Assembly (NCBI GenBank): GCA_015066845.1
Contig: SVNO01000012.1
Location: forward strand, 1 to 39,720
Reading direction: 5' to 3'
Origin: Ruminococcus sp.
GTDB taxonomy: Bacteria > Bacillota > Clostridia > Oscillospirales > Ruminococcaceae
DNA: 39,720 bases
A program made the translations under genes and the position numbers. Shown piece by piece: positions 24,750 to 32,038 of the stretch (positions are counted from its first letter, which is position 1; the number at the start of each line of letters is the position of its first letter). A model generated the notes under the pieces. The model was not told where the DNA came from, did not search any database, and worked only from the letters and a program-made list of their open reading frames with translations.

Positions 24750-25331
24750 CTACACGATCACACGAAACAGTCCGTGACGGTTACAGAATGCATAAAGCAC
24801 ACCGCGTTTGCGTTTCTGAATACGGCAGGCGGCATTCTGTTCGGGGTAGAGCTTGACAAATTCCGTGCGGTCGGCATGGACATAGCAGAAAAAGGAAATG
24901 TAGTGTGATTTCTCCATGGAATGCTCCATGGTAATATAGTAATCACCGTCACTTTCCTCGATATGGATGCAATGCGCCTCGTCCGCATCTTCCGGTTCAA
25001 GGGGCGGCAAAGCAACACCGCAGCAGGAAAATGCACCTGCACCGACGGATTGAATGACATTGCCGCAGACGGGGCAGACATAGAACTGCATTTTCCGGAT
25101 ATTGGAAGAACGGTTGGCATTGACGGCGCATTCTCCTGTGAGAAGCTCCGGCACGGACACGCCCAGTGCGGCGGCAAGGTCCATGAGAATGGAAATATCA
25201 GGCAGTCCTCTGCCGGTTTCCCATTTGGAGATGGTTTTGTCACTGACATTGAGCCGCTGTGCAAGCTGTTTCTGTGTGAGGGCTTTCTGTTCACGGAGGG
25301 TACGGATGGTTTCAGCGGTGATATACTGCAT
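24750..25331 (-). CDS. HTH regulator fused to a desulfoferrodoxin (superoxide-reductase-like) module
   Basis: 193 residues. Residues 5-65 are an XRE HTH (TLREQKALTQKQLAQRLNVS, KTISKWETGRGLPD). Residues 83-110 are a desulforedoxin-like Fe-Cys4 site: FYVCPVCGN with C86 and C89, and FSCCG with C103 and C104. Residues 117-190 resemble the Fe-His4-Cys centre of superoxide reductase: H120, H137 and H143 (EHSMEKSHYISF), C183 and H186 (CNRHGLF). Spacing of the last four ligands is as in the family. The Lys that precedes the first His in the enzyme is Ala here (EAH). A redox or superoxide sensor is inferred. ATG 25331 has AAAGGAG 7 bases upstream. Confidence 0.88.
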   Translation of the reverse strand: MQYITAETIRTLREQKALTQKQLAQRLNVSDKTISKWETGRGLPDISILMDLAAALGVSVPELLTGECAVNANRSSNIRKMQFYVCPVCGNVIQSVGAGAFSCCGVALPPLEPEDADEAHCIHIEESDGDYYITMEHSMEKSHYISFFCYVHADRTEFVKLYPEQNAACRIQKRKRGVLYAFCNRHGLFRVIV

Positions 25332-25358
25332 GGGAATGCTCCTTTCTGTTGGGGATAG

Positions 25359-25374
25359 TTCCATTATAATGGAA
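25359..25374. promoter_or_regulatory. Palindromic operator over the -10 of the HTH-SOR gene
   Basis: TTCCATTATAATGGAA, a perfect 16-base palindrome that contains the -10 hexamer. A bound protein would block the promoter; autorepression is inferred. Confidence 0.65.
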
Positions 25375-25391
25375 GAATGGGCAATTGTCAA
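25363..25391 (-). promoter_or_regulatory. Perfect consensus promoter of the HTH-SOR gene
   Basis: Minus strand TTGACA (25386-25391), 17 bases, TATAAT (25363-25368). Confidence 0.88.
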
Positions 25392-25428
25392 CCTACGCTG
25401 CGCAGAGCTTCATCGCTGTTGAAAGAAG

Positions 25429-25466
25429 CGATCCCCCTTAGTCATCCTAAGAGGGATCGTGCTTTT
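25429..25466. terminator. Terminator after the CYTH gene
   Basis: CGATCCC-C-CTTAG, loop TCATC, CTAAG-A-GGGATCG, then TGCTTTT on the plus strand; on the minus strand the stem is reached just after the CYTH stop codon. Confidence 0.7.
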
Positions 25467-25992
25467 ACCGTTCCGGAAACGCCAGTTTCTCCGAAAGTGC
25501 GTGGTTGCTGTACCGTTCATCCTCCGTCACATCTGCCAGAACTGTCAGAAAGGACGGGAGCTGTACCGGTGTGTCGATCTGCTCCACCTCAATTTCCAGT
25601 GTTGCCAGAACCTCACTGAATGCATACACATCCAGTTCAAATACCTGCTTGCGGAATGGGAACACATAGCGCGTCTTGCATATCGTCTGCCGGTCGGGAG
25701 CTGCTTCTTCCAGCAGTGCATGGTACTGCTCCGCTGTCAGCTCCTCCTCCAGTTCAATACGCTCCCCTTTCCCCACATGCCGCTTTTTCGTCAGCGTGTA
25801 CTGCCATCCCTCCTGCGGATTGCCGCGCTTGCGTACCCTCCGGCACATCCCATCGCCATCGTCTGCAAGGTAGGTCTGCATAATCTGCGTGACCTTGCAG
25901 TCGGGAATGAGCGCGAGCTTTACGCGGTCGGGCATTACAATCAGATACTTGCGTTCAATTTCTCTCGGCATATCGCCATTTTTCTCATTCAT
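25465..25992 (-). CDS. CYTH-domain protein (triphosphate tunnel metalloenzyme-like)
   Basis: 175 residues forming a single CYTH domain. The N-terminal EIERKYLI is the ExExK metal/triphosphate motif; further charged strand motifs are CRRVRKRG, YTLTKKRHVGKGERIELEEE, KTRYVFPF, ELDVY and LEIEVEQ. Family members hydrolyse inorganic or organic triphosphates or bind nucleotide derivatives. ATG 25992 shares one base with the stop of the thioesterase gene (TGATG), which implies translational coupling. Third gene of an HD - thioesterase - CYTH operon. Confidence 0.9.
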   Translation of the reverse strand: MNEKNGDMPREIERKYLIVMPDRVKLALIPDCKVTQIMQTYLADDGDGMCRRVRKRGNPQEGWQYTLTKKRHVGKGERIELEEELTAEQYHALLEEAAPDRQTICKTRYVFPFRKQVFELDVYAFSEVLATLEIEVEQIDTPVQLPSFLTVLADVTEDERYSNHALSEKLAFPER

Positions 25993-26387
25993 CACTGCTT
26001 GCCTTTCTGGTTCGTCTTTGCTTGGAATTTCTCCGCGAATACCACAAACCGCTTGTGCGTACCGCTGCCGATTTCGCCGACCTCATCGAATGCACGGACA
26101 TTGAAACAGATTTCTCTGCCGTTGACAGCGGTTACTTCTGCTTCTGCGGTCACTTTCATTCCTTCCGGTGTTGCGGCAGAATGGTCGATGTGCAGCTGTG
26201 TGCCGACCGTGGTTTCGCCATCCTCCAGAACATTGCGGATCGCCTCACAAGCTGCCGCTTCCATCAGTGCAGCCATCATGGGTGTCGCAAAAACGCGCAA
26301 ATCTCCGCTGCCCACATTCACTGCAAGCTTTTCCGATGCTGCAATGGTTGTAACTGTGCCCTTACAGCCAATTGTCATTTCTTTCAT
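25992..26387 (-). CDS. FlK-like hotdog-fold thioesterase
   Basis: 131 residues, a single hotdog domain. The residues T35 (FATPMM), E43 (LMEAAACEAI) and H69 (LHIDHSAATP) have exactly the spacing of the Thr-Glu-His triad of fluoroacetyl-CoA thioesterase FlK (42, 50, 76 in that enzyme). An acyl-CoA hydrolase is therefore expected; fluoroacetate resistance is not implied, since this family is broad. ATG 26387 has AGGAGG 7 bases upstream, 11 bases after the stop of the HD gene. The reading frame extends upstream without an SD, so the short form is chosen. Confidence 0.88.
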   Translation of the reverse strand: MKEMTIGCKGTVTTIAASEKLAVNVGSGDLRVFATPMMAALMEAAACEAIRNVLEDGETTVGTQLHIDHSAATPEGMKVTAEAEVTAVNGREICFNVRAFDEVGEIGSGTHKRFVVFAEKFQAKTNQKGKQ

Positions 26388-26398
26388 CCTGATTCCTC

Positions 26399-26989
26399 CT
26401 ATTGCAGATAACCGGCATCCTTTGCCGCCTTGATGATTTCTGCCGCAAATTCTCCGATGGTGTCCGAACCTGCGGAAACGGTCGGAATATTGCGGTTTGT
26501 GACCTGCTGTTCCGAAATGCCGTGCTTCATCCACGAAATACCGCCCTTTTTGTAATTGAGCAGCATCGGCTGGATGCGGTCAAGTGCATTGGCAAATTTC
26601 GCTTCGGGGGTTGCTTTTTCTTCAAATTCCTCCCAAAGTCCGCGGAATTCGCGTTCCTGCTCCTCCGGCAGCAGGGCAAAGAGCCGGTCAGCAGCTTTCT
26701 GCTCACGCTCCGCCTTGTCCTCATAGCCCTTGGTATCGTAGCAGTAGGTATCCCCTGCGTCAATTTCCACCACATCATGCACCAGTACCATCTTCATCAC
26801 ATGCAGCACATCCACAGGCTCATTGGCGTGTTCTGCCAGAATGCAAGCCATAATGGCAAGATGAAAGCTGTGCTCCGCATCATTTTCCGCCCTGTCCTCA
26901 TGCAGGACAAGCGTCTGGCGGTAGATATTCTTCAGTTTATCGAGTTCCAAAAGGAATGCAATTTGCTGCTGAAAGCGTTCGTTATGCAT
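26399..26989 (-). CDS. HD-domain phosphohydrolase (YfbR/HDDC2-like)
   Basis: 196 residues of the HD_3 type. Metal and catalytic residues are visible in RAENDAEHSFHLAIMACILA (His of the first motif), MVLVHDVVEIDAGDT (the HD pair) and KFANALDRIQPMLLN (distal Asp). Closest known activity is 5'-deoxynucleotidase (YfbR) on dNMPs, though eukaryotic-type HDDC2 homologues share the pattern. ATG 26989 has AAAGGAG 7 bases upstream; the ATG at 27031 has none. It leads the operon with the thioesterase and CYTH genes; no clear promoter was seen between it and proS. Confidence 0.9.
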   Translation of the reverse strand: MHNERFQQQIAFLLELDKLKNIYRQTLVLHEDRAENDAEHSFHLAIMACILAEHANEPVDVLHVMKMVLVHDVVEIDAGDTYCYDTKGYEDKAEREQKAADRLFALLPEEQEREFRGLWEEFEEKATPEAKFANALDRIQPMLLNYKKGGISWMKHGISEQQVTNRNIPTVSAGSDTIGEFAAEIIKAAKDAGYLQ

Positions 26990-27045
26990 CCGGATACTCC
27001 TTTCTGCGCACAATTCGCGCTGAAATTTCAAATACTTGTTGAAAT

Positions 27046-27066
27046 CCCCCTCCCATTGGGAGGGGG
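27046..27066 (-). terminator. Terminator after proS
   Basis: CCCCCTCCC-ATT-GGGAGGGGG, 9 bp; on the minus strand it is followed by ATTTC only, so termination may be partial and allow read-through into the HD gene. Confidence 0.65.
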
Positions 27067-27076
27067 AACTATAGTG

Positions 27077-28522
27077 TTAATACGCCTTACCCCAAAGCAC
27101 CATATGCTGTGCAGGCTTGCCGCAGCATACGCACTTGTCGGAAAGATTCTTCTGTGCAAAGGGGATGCATCTCGAACCTGCGCCGGTCTGTGCCTTTACT
27201 TCATCCTCGCAGGCTTCCTCGCCGCACCACATTGCCTCGATGAAACCATCGCCCTTTTCTTCGAGAGCCTTGTTGATTTCCTCGATGCTTGTGCACTGGT
27301 AGGTCTTGTTCTCGCGGTTTTCCAGAGCCTTCTGGAACATGCCGTCATGTACCTCCTGCAGCTTCTGTGCAATCACTGTTTCCAGTTCATCCAGAGATAC
27401 AAAGGTCTTTTCGCGGTTGTGACGGGTTACTACTACGCACTGGTTTGCTTCGATGTCCTTCGGCCCGATTTCTACACGAACCGGAACGCCCTTCATCTCA
27501 TATTCTGCAAACTTCCAGCCGGGGGAATTGTCCGTATCATCAAGCTTTACGCGTACACCTGCATTCTTCAGACGTTCTTTCAGCTCGTTTGCCTTGTCCA
27601 GAACGCCGTCCTTGTGCATTGCAACCGGAACGATCACTGCCTGAATCGGTGCAACTGCCGGCGGCAGTACCAGACCATTGTCATCACCGTGCGTCATGAT
27701 GATAGCACCGATGAGTCTTGTGGTCACGCCCCAGCTTGTCTGATGCGGATGCACTCTCTTGTTGTCGCGGTCGGTATATTCGATTTCAAATGCCTTTGCA
27801 AAGCCATCGCCGAAATAGTGGGATGTGCCTGCCTGCAGTGCCTTGCCGTCATGCATGAGTGCTTCGATGGCATAGGTGGAAACTGCACCGGCAAACTTGT
27901 CGGATTCTGTCTTTTTACCCTGTACCACGGGCATTGCAAGGGATTCCTCGCAGAACCTTGTGTATACGTTCAGCATACGCTCTGTTTCCTCGATTGCCTC
28001 CTGTGCAGTTGCATGGATGGTATGACCCTCCTGCCAGAGGAATTCTCTGGAGCGCAGGAACGGGCGAGTGGTTTTTTCCCATCTTACGACAGAAACCCAC
28101 TGATTGTAGAGCTTGGGCAGGTCGCGGTAGGAATGCACGATATTTGCATAATGCTCGCAGAACAGCGTTTCAGAGGTCGGACGAACGCAGAGTTTTTCCT
28201 CCAGTCTGTCATGACCGCCGTGTGTTACCCATGCAACCTCCGGCGCAAAGCCCTCTACATGGTCCTTTTCTTTCTGGAGCAGGCTTTCCGGAATGAACAT
28301 GGGCATATTGACATTTTCATGTCCTGTTTCCTTGAACATTCCGTCAAGAATGCGCTGGATGTTCTCCCAGATGGCATAGCCATAGGGACGGATAACCATA
28401 CAGCCCTTGATGCTGGTGTAAGCGATCAGCTCTGCTTTCTTACAGATGTCAGTATACCATTGTGCAAAATCCTCATCCATGGAGGTAATGGCATCGACCA
28501 TTTTCTTATCATTTTTCGCCAT
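27077..28522 (-). CDS. proS: Prolyl-tRNA synthetase, type 3 (archaeal/eukaryote-like)
   Basis: Charges tRNA-Pro. 481 residues and no inserted editing domain, as in the archaeal/eukaryote-like class. Class II motifs: [20 protein letters not shown] (motif 1), [20 protein letters not shown] (motif 2), and [17 protein letters not shown] (motif 3). RPTSETLF and [16 protein letters not shown] belong to the proline site. The C-terminal zinc-binding-like end has CKC-type pairs ([18 protein letters not shown]). Start ATG 28522 follows an SD AAAGGATC, 24 bases after the small membrane protein, with which it shares the promoter. Confidence 0.98.
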   Translation of the reverse strand: MAKNDKKMVDAITSMDEDFAQWYTDICKKAELIAYTSIKGCMVIRPYGYAIWENIQRILDGMFKETGHENVNMPMFIPESLLQKEKDHVEGFAPEVAWVTHGGHDRLEEKLCVRPTSETLFCEHYANIVHSYRDLPKLYNQWVSVVRWEKTTRPFLRSREFLWQEGHTIHATAQEAIEETERMLNVYTRFCEESLAMPVVQGKKTESDKFAGAVSTYAIEALMHDGKALQAGTSHYFGDGFAKAFEIEYTDRDNKRVHPHQTSWGVTTRLIGAIIMTHGDDNGLVLPPAVAPIQAVIVPVAMHKDGVLDKANELKERLKNAGVRVKLDDTDNSPGWKFAEYEMKGVPVRVEIGPKDIEANQCVVVTRHNREKTFVSLDELETVIAQKLQEVHDGMFQKALENRENKTYQCTSIEEINKALEEKGDGFIEAMWCGEEACEDEVKAQTGAGSRCIPFAQKNLSDKCVCCGKPAQHMVLWGKAY

Positions 28523-28545
28523 AATTTCTTCAGATCCTTTCGGTA

Positions 28546-28803
28546 TTATTCTTTTTCGGAGTCCTGTGCCATTTCCGCTTTCTGTGCAGCTTCCTTTTCT
28601 TCGGGCGGAATGTCATAGATGGAACGGACGGTGTAAACGCTGTCCTTATCGGGGGAGTGATTCCCTCTGTATCGGGCGATCCATTTGTCCACCTGCTTTG
28701 CCATCCACGGTGTCAGGATGGAAATCAGTGCAATCACCGCAAGAACGGACACCGTTGTCAACAGAAATTCTACAATCAACCCCGTGTTCATCGTTTCATC
28801 CAT
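28546..28803 (-). CDS. Small membrane protein of unknown function
   Basis: 85 residues. A single hydrophobic segment (residues 8-32, [20 protein letters not shown]) is followed by a basic patch ([13 protein letters not shown]) and a soluble acidic C-terminus ([20 protein letters not shown]). I do not recognise the family. ATG 28803 has GGAGG 8 bases upstream and a strong promoter 34 bases further. It leads into proS, but nothing in its sequence suggests a role in translation. A real gene judging by SD, promoter and spacing. Confidence 0.8.
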   Translation of the reverse strand: MDETMNTGLIVEFLLTTVSVLAVIALISILTPWMAKQVDKWIARYRGNHSPDKDSVYTVRSIYDIPPEEKEAAQKAEMAQDSEKE

Positions 28804-28836
28804 GCAGAAAGCCTCCTTTGAAATGCTCTATCCTTT

Positions 28837-28865
28837 ATTATACCAAATTATGTGGAATTTTGCAA
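28837..28865 (-). promoter_or_regulatory. Promoter of the small membrane protein/proS operon
   Basis: Minus strand TTGCAA (28860-28865), 17 bases, TATAAT (28837-28842). Confidence 0.78.
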
Positions 28866-28917
28866 GAGTTTCGGGGGATTTTTTCAAAATTTCCGCATAC
28901 GGGGGGGGAAATGCAGA

Positions 28918-28941
28918 AATGCCCCCAGAACAGGGGGCATT
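28918..28941 (-). terminator. Terminator after cellobiose phosphorylase
   Basis: AATGCCCCC-AGAACA-GGGGGCATT, 9-bp G/C-rich stem; T-rich tail on both strands. Confidence 0.8.
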
Positions 28942-28969
28942 CCGGAATTTTTCTAATGAGCGTCATGCC

Positions 28970-31384
28970 TTAACCGAGCACGATCACCACTTCATTCACA
29001 TCCTGCAGATCCGCTGCCTTGATATAGCCGCCGTCCACTGCATTGCCATTGAGCGTCACGCTTGCAACACCACTCTGCACATGGTTCGGGTTCTGTACGT
29101 CGATGTTCAGCTGCTTGCCGCGGAAATTCTTCTTCATCTTGAAACCATCCCATGCCGCCGGAATGGACGGTGCAATGGTGATGCCGTCAGCGTCCGGACG
29201 GATGCCGCAGATACCCTCTGTGCATCCTACCATAACAGTGGACGCTGTACCTGTTAACCAGTGAACATGGGATCTGCCCTCGAACGGGGACTGTCTGGAT
29301 TCGGTGAACTGACCGTGTACATACGGCTCCATCACGCGGATCTCTGCCTTGTCGTTCATGGCTGCCGGTGCGGATTCCATGAAATATTCAAATGCTCTGT
29401 CACCATGACCGAGCAGACCTTCTGCAAGGATCAGCCAGCCCTGTGACTGGGAGAAGATACCGCCGTTTTCCTTGGTGTCCGGATTGAAAATGTGCATCAG
29501 TGCGCCGTCAAAATAATGCTCCTTGTACGGCGGATCGAGCAGCTTTGCGCCGTAGGGCGTGTTGAGCAGCTCATGCACGGAATCCATTGCCTTTTCAGCC
29601 TGCTCCTCGCTTGCAAATCTGGATACGACCGACCAGCTCTGCGGATTGAGCCACATATTTGCTTCAGGGTCAGCCTTTGCGCCGACGATCACACCGTCCT
29701 CACGGATGCCGCGGATGAATCTGTCCTCATCCCAGCACTTTTCCAGTGTTTCAGCAAGCTTTGCCTGTACGCCGTCAATATAGGCAATATATTCTGTATC
29801 GTTCTTGTCCGCTGCCATGTCACGGATGACGCTCATTGCATAGTAGAGCTGGAATGCCACGAATGTGGATTCGCCCTTTGCGCCCAGCCGCAGGCAGTCG
29901 TTCCAGTCCGCATGAAGTCCGGCAGGCATGTCGTGGTCGCCCAGACGCTCCATGGAGAAACGGATGGCATTCTTCAGATGCTCATAAACGGTCGCTTCGC
30001 CGCCGCCCTCTTCTGCGTAGGTGATCACCTCATCGAGGAAGCCCTTGTTGCCGCTTTCGCCGATATACTTGACAATGGTCGGGAACAGCCACAGTGCGTC
30101 ATCTGCACGATAGGACGGGTGACCTGTTTCCTTGGCATAGGCACTTGCTTCGTTCTGCTCATCAGGGCAATTCTCATGACCTGCATTGTGGTTGAACTTT
30201 ACCAGAGGCAGACCGCCGCCGTTGCTCACCTGTGCGGAGAGCATGAAACGGATTTTTTCCGCTGCCATTTCAGGGTCAAGATGGATGATACCCTGAATAT
30301 CCTGTACGGTATCGCGGTAGCCGTAGCCATTGCGCAGACCGCAGTAAACAAAGGATGCAGCTCTCGACCAGATGAAAGTGATGAAGCACTGGTAAGCATT
30401 CCATACGTTCATCATATTGTTGAATTCCTCGGAGGGAGTTTCTACCTCAAAGTTGGACAGCTTGTTGTGCCAGTAGGACTTGAGGGCATTCAGCTCCTCG
30501 TCCACCTTGCCTGCCTGCTCGTAGGAAGCGAGGATCTCTGCAGATTCTGCGTCATTCTTCTGACCGAGGACATAGATGATCTCCTTGGTTTCGCCGGGTG
30601 CGAGGGTAAGCTCTGTGCGCAGTGCACCGCAGGAATTGGAGTTGAAGTTCATGGAATCATCGCACTTGCCCTCTTCTACCATGATGGGGTTGGAGTAGGT
30701 TCTGTACGCGCCGACAAACTTGTCCAGATTGCCGCAGCCATCAAGTACCTGTGCGCCTGCCACGCCGAAGAAACGCTCCATATGGTTGGAACCGGTTTCA
30801 TCCTTGCCGGAGTTTTCGTTGATGTGCTGGAGAATCTTGTTGCCCTTGCGCTCTGTACGGGTGATGAACAGGGTGTACTGGAGGTTTACCTGGTCCTGCT
30901 CGTAGTTGTTCTCGTTGGTGAATTCAATGAAGCCGAAAGCGGAAAGTGTTCTTTCCTTGCTGTCATTGTTTGTCACCTTCATGCGCCATACTTCATAGGT
31001 CTGACCAGCGGGCACATAGTATGTGGTTTCCGTCTTGATATCTGCATATTCAGAGGTCATGACGGAATATGCCGTACCGTGGCGGCATTCGGACTTGTAG
31101 GAATCGAGGGGCTTGCCCACGGGCTGCCATGTTGCAGACCAGTAGTCGCCGTTTTCTGCGTCACGCAGGTAGATATATCTGCCGGGCAGAGCCATCATGG
31201 AATTGAAACGGAATCTTGCGATTCTGCCGTTTGCACCGGACTGTACAAAGCTGTAGCCGGCAGCATTATTGGAAACGATTGCACCGTATTCAGGGGAACC
31301 GAGATAATTCACCCACGGCGCAGGGGTGTCAGGTCTTGTGATGACATATTCCTTGTTTGCAAGGTCAAAATAACCATATTTCAT
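28970..31384 (-). CDS. Cellobiose phosphorylase (GH94)
   Basis: Cytoplasmic enzyme that splits cellobiose with phosphate into glucose-1-phosphate and glucose, saving ATP. 804 residues, the family's typical length (about 810). N-terminal β-sandwich begins MKYGYFDLANKEYVITRPDT; the (α/α)6 barrel contains RNGYGYRDTVQDIQGIIHLD and HADWNDCLRLG, with the catalytic Asp in ADWND (residues 493-496). The cellobiose-specific start and the lack of an extra N-terminal domain distinguish it from cellodextrin phosphorylase and chitobiose phosphorylase; some uncertainty over exact chain length preference remains. SD AAAGGAG precedes the ATG. It complements the secreted GH9 enzyme. Confidence 0.95.
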   Translation of the reverse strand: MKYGYFDLANKEYVITRPDTPAPWVNYLGSPEYGAIVSNNAAGYSFVQSGANGRIARFRFNSMMALPGRYIYLRDAENGDYWSATWQPVGKPLDSYKSECRHGTAYSVMTSEYADIKTETTYYVPAGQTYEVWRMKVTNNDSKERTLSAFGFIEFTNENNYEQDQVNLQYTLFITRTERKGNKILQHINENSGKDETGSNHMERFFGVAGAQVLDGCGNLDKFVGAYRTYSNPIMVEEGKCDDSMNFNSNSCGALRTELTLAPGETKEIIYVLGQKNDAESAEILASYEQAGKVDEELNALKSYWHNKLSNFEVETPSEEFNNMMNVWNAYQCFITFIWSRAASFVYCGLRNGYGYRDTVQDIQGIIHLDPEMAAEKIRFMLSAQVSNGGGLPLVKFNHNAGHENCPDEQNEASAYAKETGHPSYRADDALWLFPTIVKYIGESGNKGFLDEVITYAEEGGGEATVYEHLKNAIRFSMERLGDHDMPAGLHADWNDCLRLGAKGESTFVAFQLYYAMSVIRDMAADKNDTEYIAYIDGVQAKLAETLEKCWDEDRFIRGIREDGVIVGAKADPEANMWLNPQSWSVVSRFASEEQAEKAMDSVHELLNTPYGAKLLDPPYKEHYFDGALMHIFNPDTKENGGIFSQSQGWLILAEGLLGHGDRAFEYFMESAPAAMNDKAEIRVMEPYVHGQFTESRQSPFEGRSHVHWLTGTASTVMVGCTEGICGIRPDADGITIAPSIPAAWDGFKMKKNFRGKQLNIDVQNPNHVQSGVASVTLNGNAVDGGYIKAADLQDVNEVVIVLG

Positions 31385-31450
31385 GATAGAAATTCTCCTT
31401 TTCGGGGGATTTGTTGATGTGGCATCCGGAAACAGCTGTCACTTGCTTCT

Positions 31451-31479
31451 ATTGTACCATATCGCGTAGGATTTTGCAA
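31451..31479 (-). promoter_or_regulatory. Promoter of cellobiose phosphorylase
   Basis: Minus strand TTGCAA (31474-31479), 17 bases, TACAAT (31451-31456), about 60 bases before the ATG. Confidence 0.75.
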
Positions 31480-31615
31480 GGGGTATTTTCAATTTTTCAA
31501 GGGGTTTTTGCAGAGTTGTCAATGATATGTTACACTCACCCTCAAAAAACATTGATATCAATAACAGAAGAGTGCAAAAAGCCGCCGCGCAGAATTGCAG
31601 CAGCGGTATTGTCTC
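31480..31615. other. Intergenic, no gene seen
   Basis: Between the cellobiose phosphorylase promoter and sRNA-3. Contains CAGCAGCGGTATTG (31599-31612), a fragment of the dispersed GCGGTATTG repeat, and a loose G/C-rich palindrome around 31581-31607. The short open frames have no SD. Confidence 0.4.
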
Positions 31616-31737
31616 AAAAAAGATGGCGAAACCCAACGGTTTCGCCGACAGATAAAATGAAAGCATTTTTTTGTGTAGAACAAAAGAAAGGAGACAACAA
31701 AACGAGTGTTAATCATACGGAATCCGTATTTAACACT
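31616..31737 (-). ncRNA. Candidate small RNA with anti-Shine-Dalgarno motif (sRNA-3)
   Basis: About 120 nt on the minus strand, from a near-consensus promoter to terminator GGCGAAACC-GTTG-GGTTTCGCC-ATCTTTTTT (31616-31646). The 5' end folds as an outer stem AGTGTTAA/TTAACACT and an inner stem ATACGGA/TCCGTAT (31705-31737). Between the two hairpins is a single-stranded pyrimidine stretch with TCTCCTTTC (31686-31694), the complement of GAAAGGAGA. No coding frame with an SD. It lies divergent to the pyruvate:ferredoxin oxidoreductase gene. Confidence 0.65.
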
Positions 31738-31743
31738 ACCATT

Positions 31744-31772
31744 ATTATAAATGAAATTTTGCGTTTCGTCAA
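31744..31772 (-). promoter_or_regulatory. Promoter of sRNA-3
   Basis: Minus strand TTGACG (31767-31772), 17 bases, TATAAT (31744-31749). Confidence 0.82.
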
Positions 31773-31943
31773 TAGCGATTTGCGAAAAAAATAAAAAAAC
31801 TTTTCATTTTTATTGACCTTGCACAATTCAAACCGCGCGAATATGTCCACTATGTACAATTCTTTTTCAGTAAAAAAATCCCGATATATCGAAATTTGAA
31901 CATATTAGGGATAAAATACACGATAAAATTTACAAAAAGGGTA

Positions 31944-31972
31944 TTTACAAATGACGGAATTTGTGCTATTAT
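31944..31972 (+). promoter_or_regulatory. Promoter of pyruvate:ferredoxin oxidoreductase
   Basis: TTTACA (31944-31949), 17 bases, TGC-extended TATTAT (31967-31972). The leader carries a short hairpin GGTGCT-N7-AGCACC-like (31984-32002) and the SD TTAGGAGG. Confidence 0.8.
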
Positions 31973-32038
31973 ATATTATGTAAGGTGCTGCATTAAAGCA
32001 CCAAGCATAATTTTACATTTTTTAGGAGGAATATTCCC

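Noticed and set aside
26402-28618. 738-codon plus-strand frame across HD and proS genes
   Set aside because: Runs antisense through two sure genes, without SD.
31439-31666. 75-codon hydrophobic frame upstream of cellobiose phosphorylase
   Set aside because: No SD, and it spans the sRNA-3 terminator and the cellobiose phosphorylase promoter.
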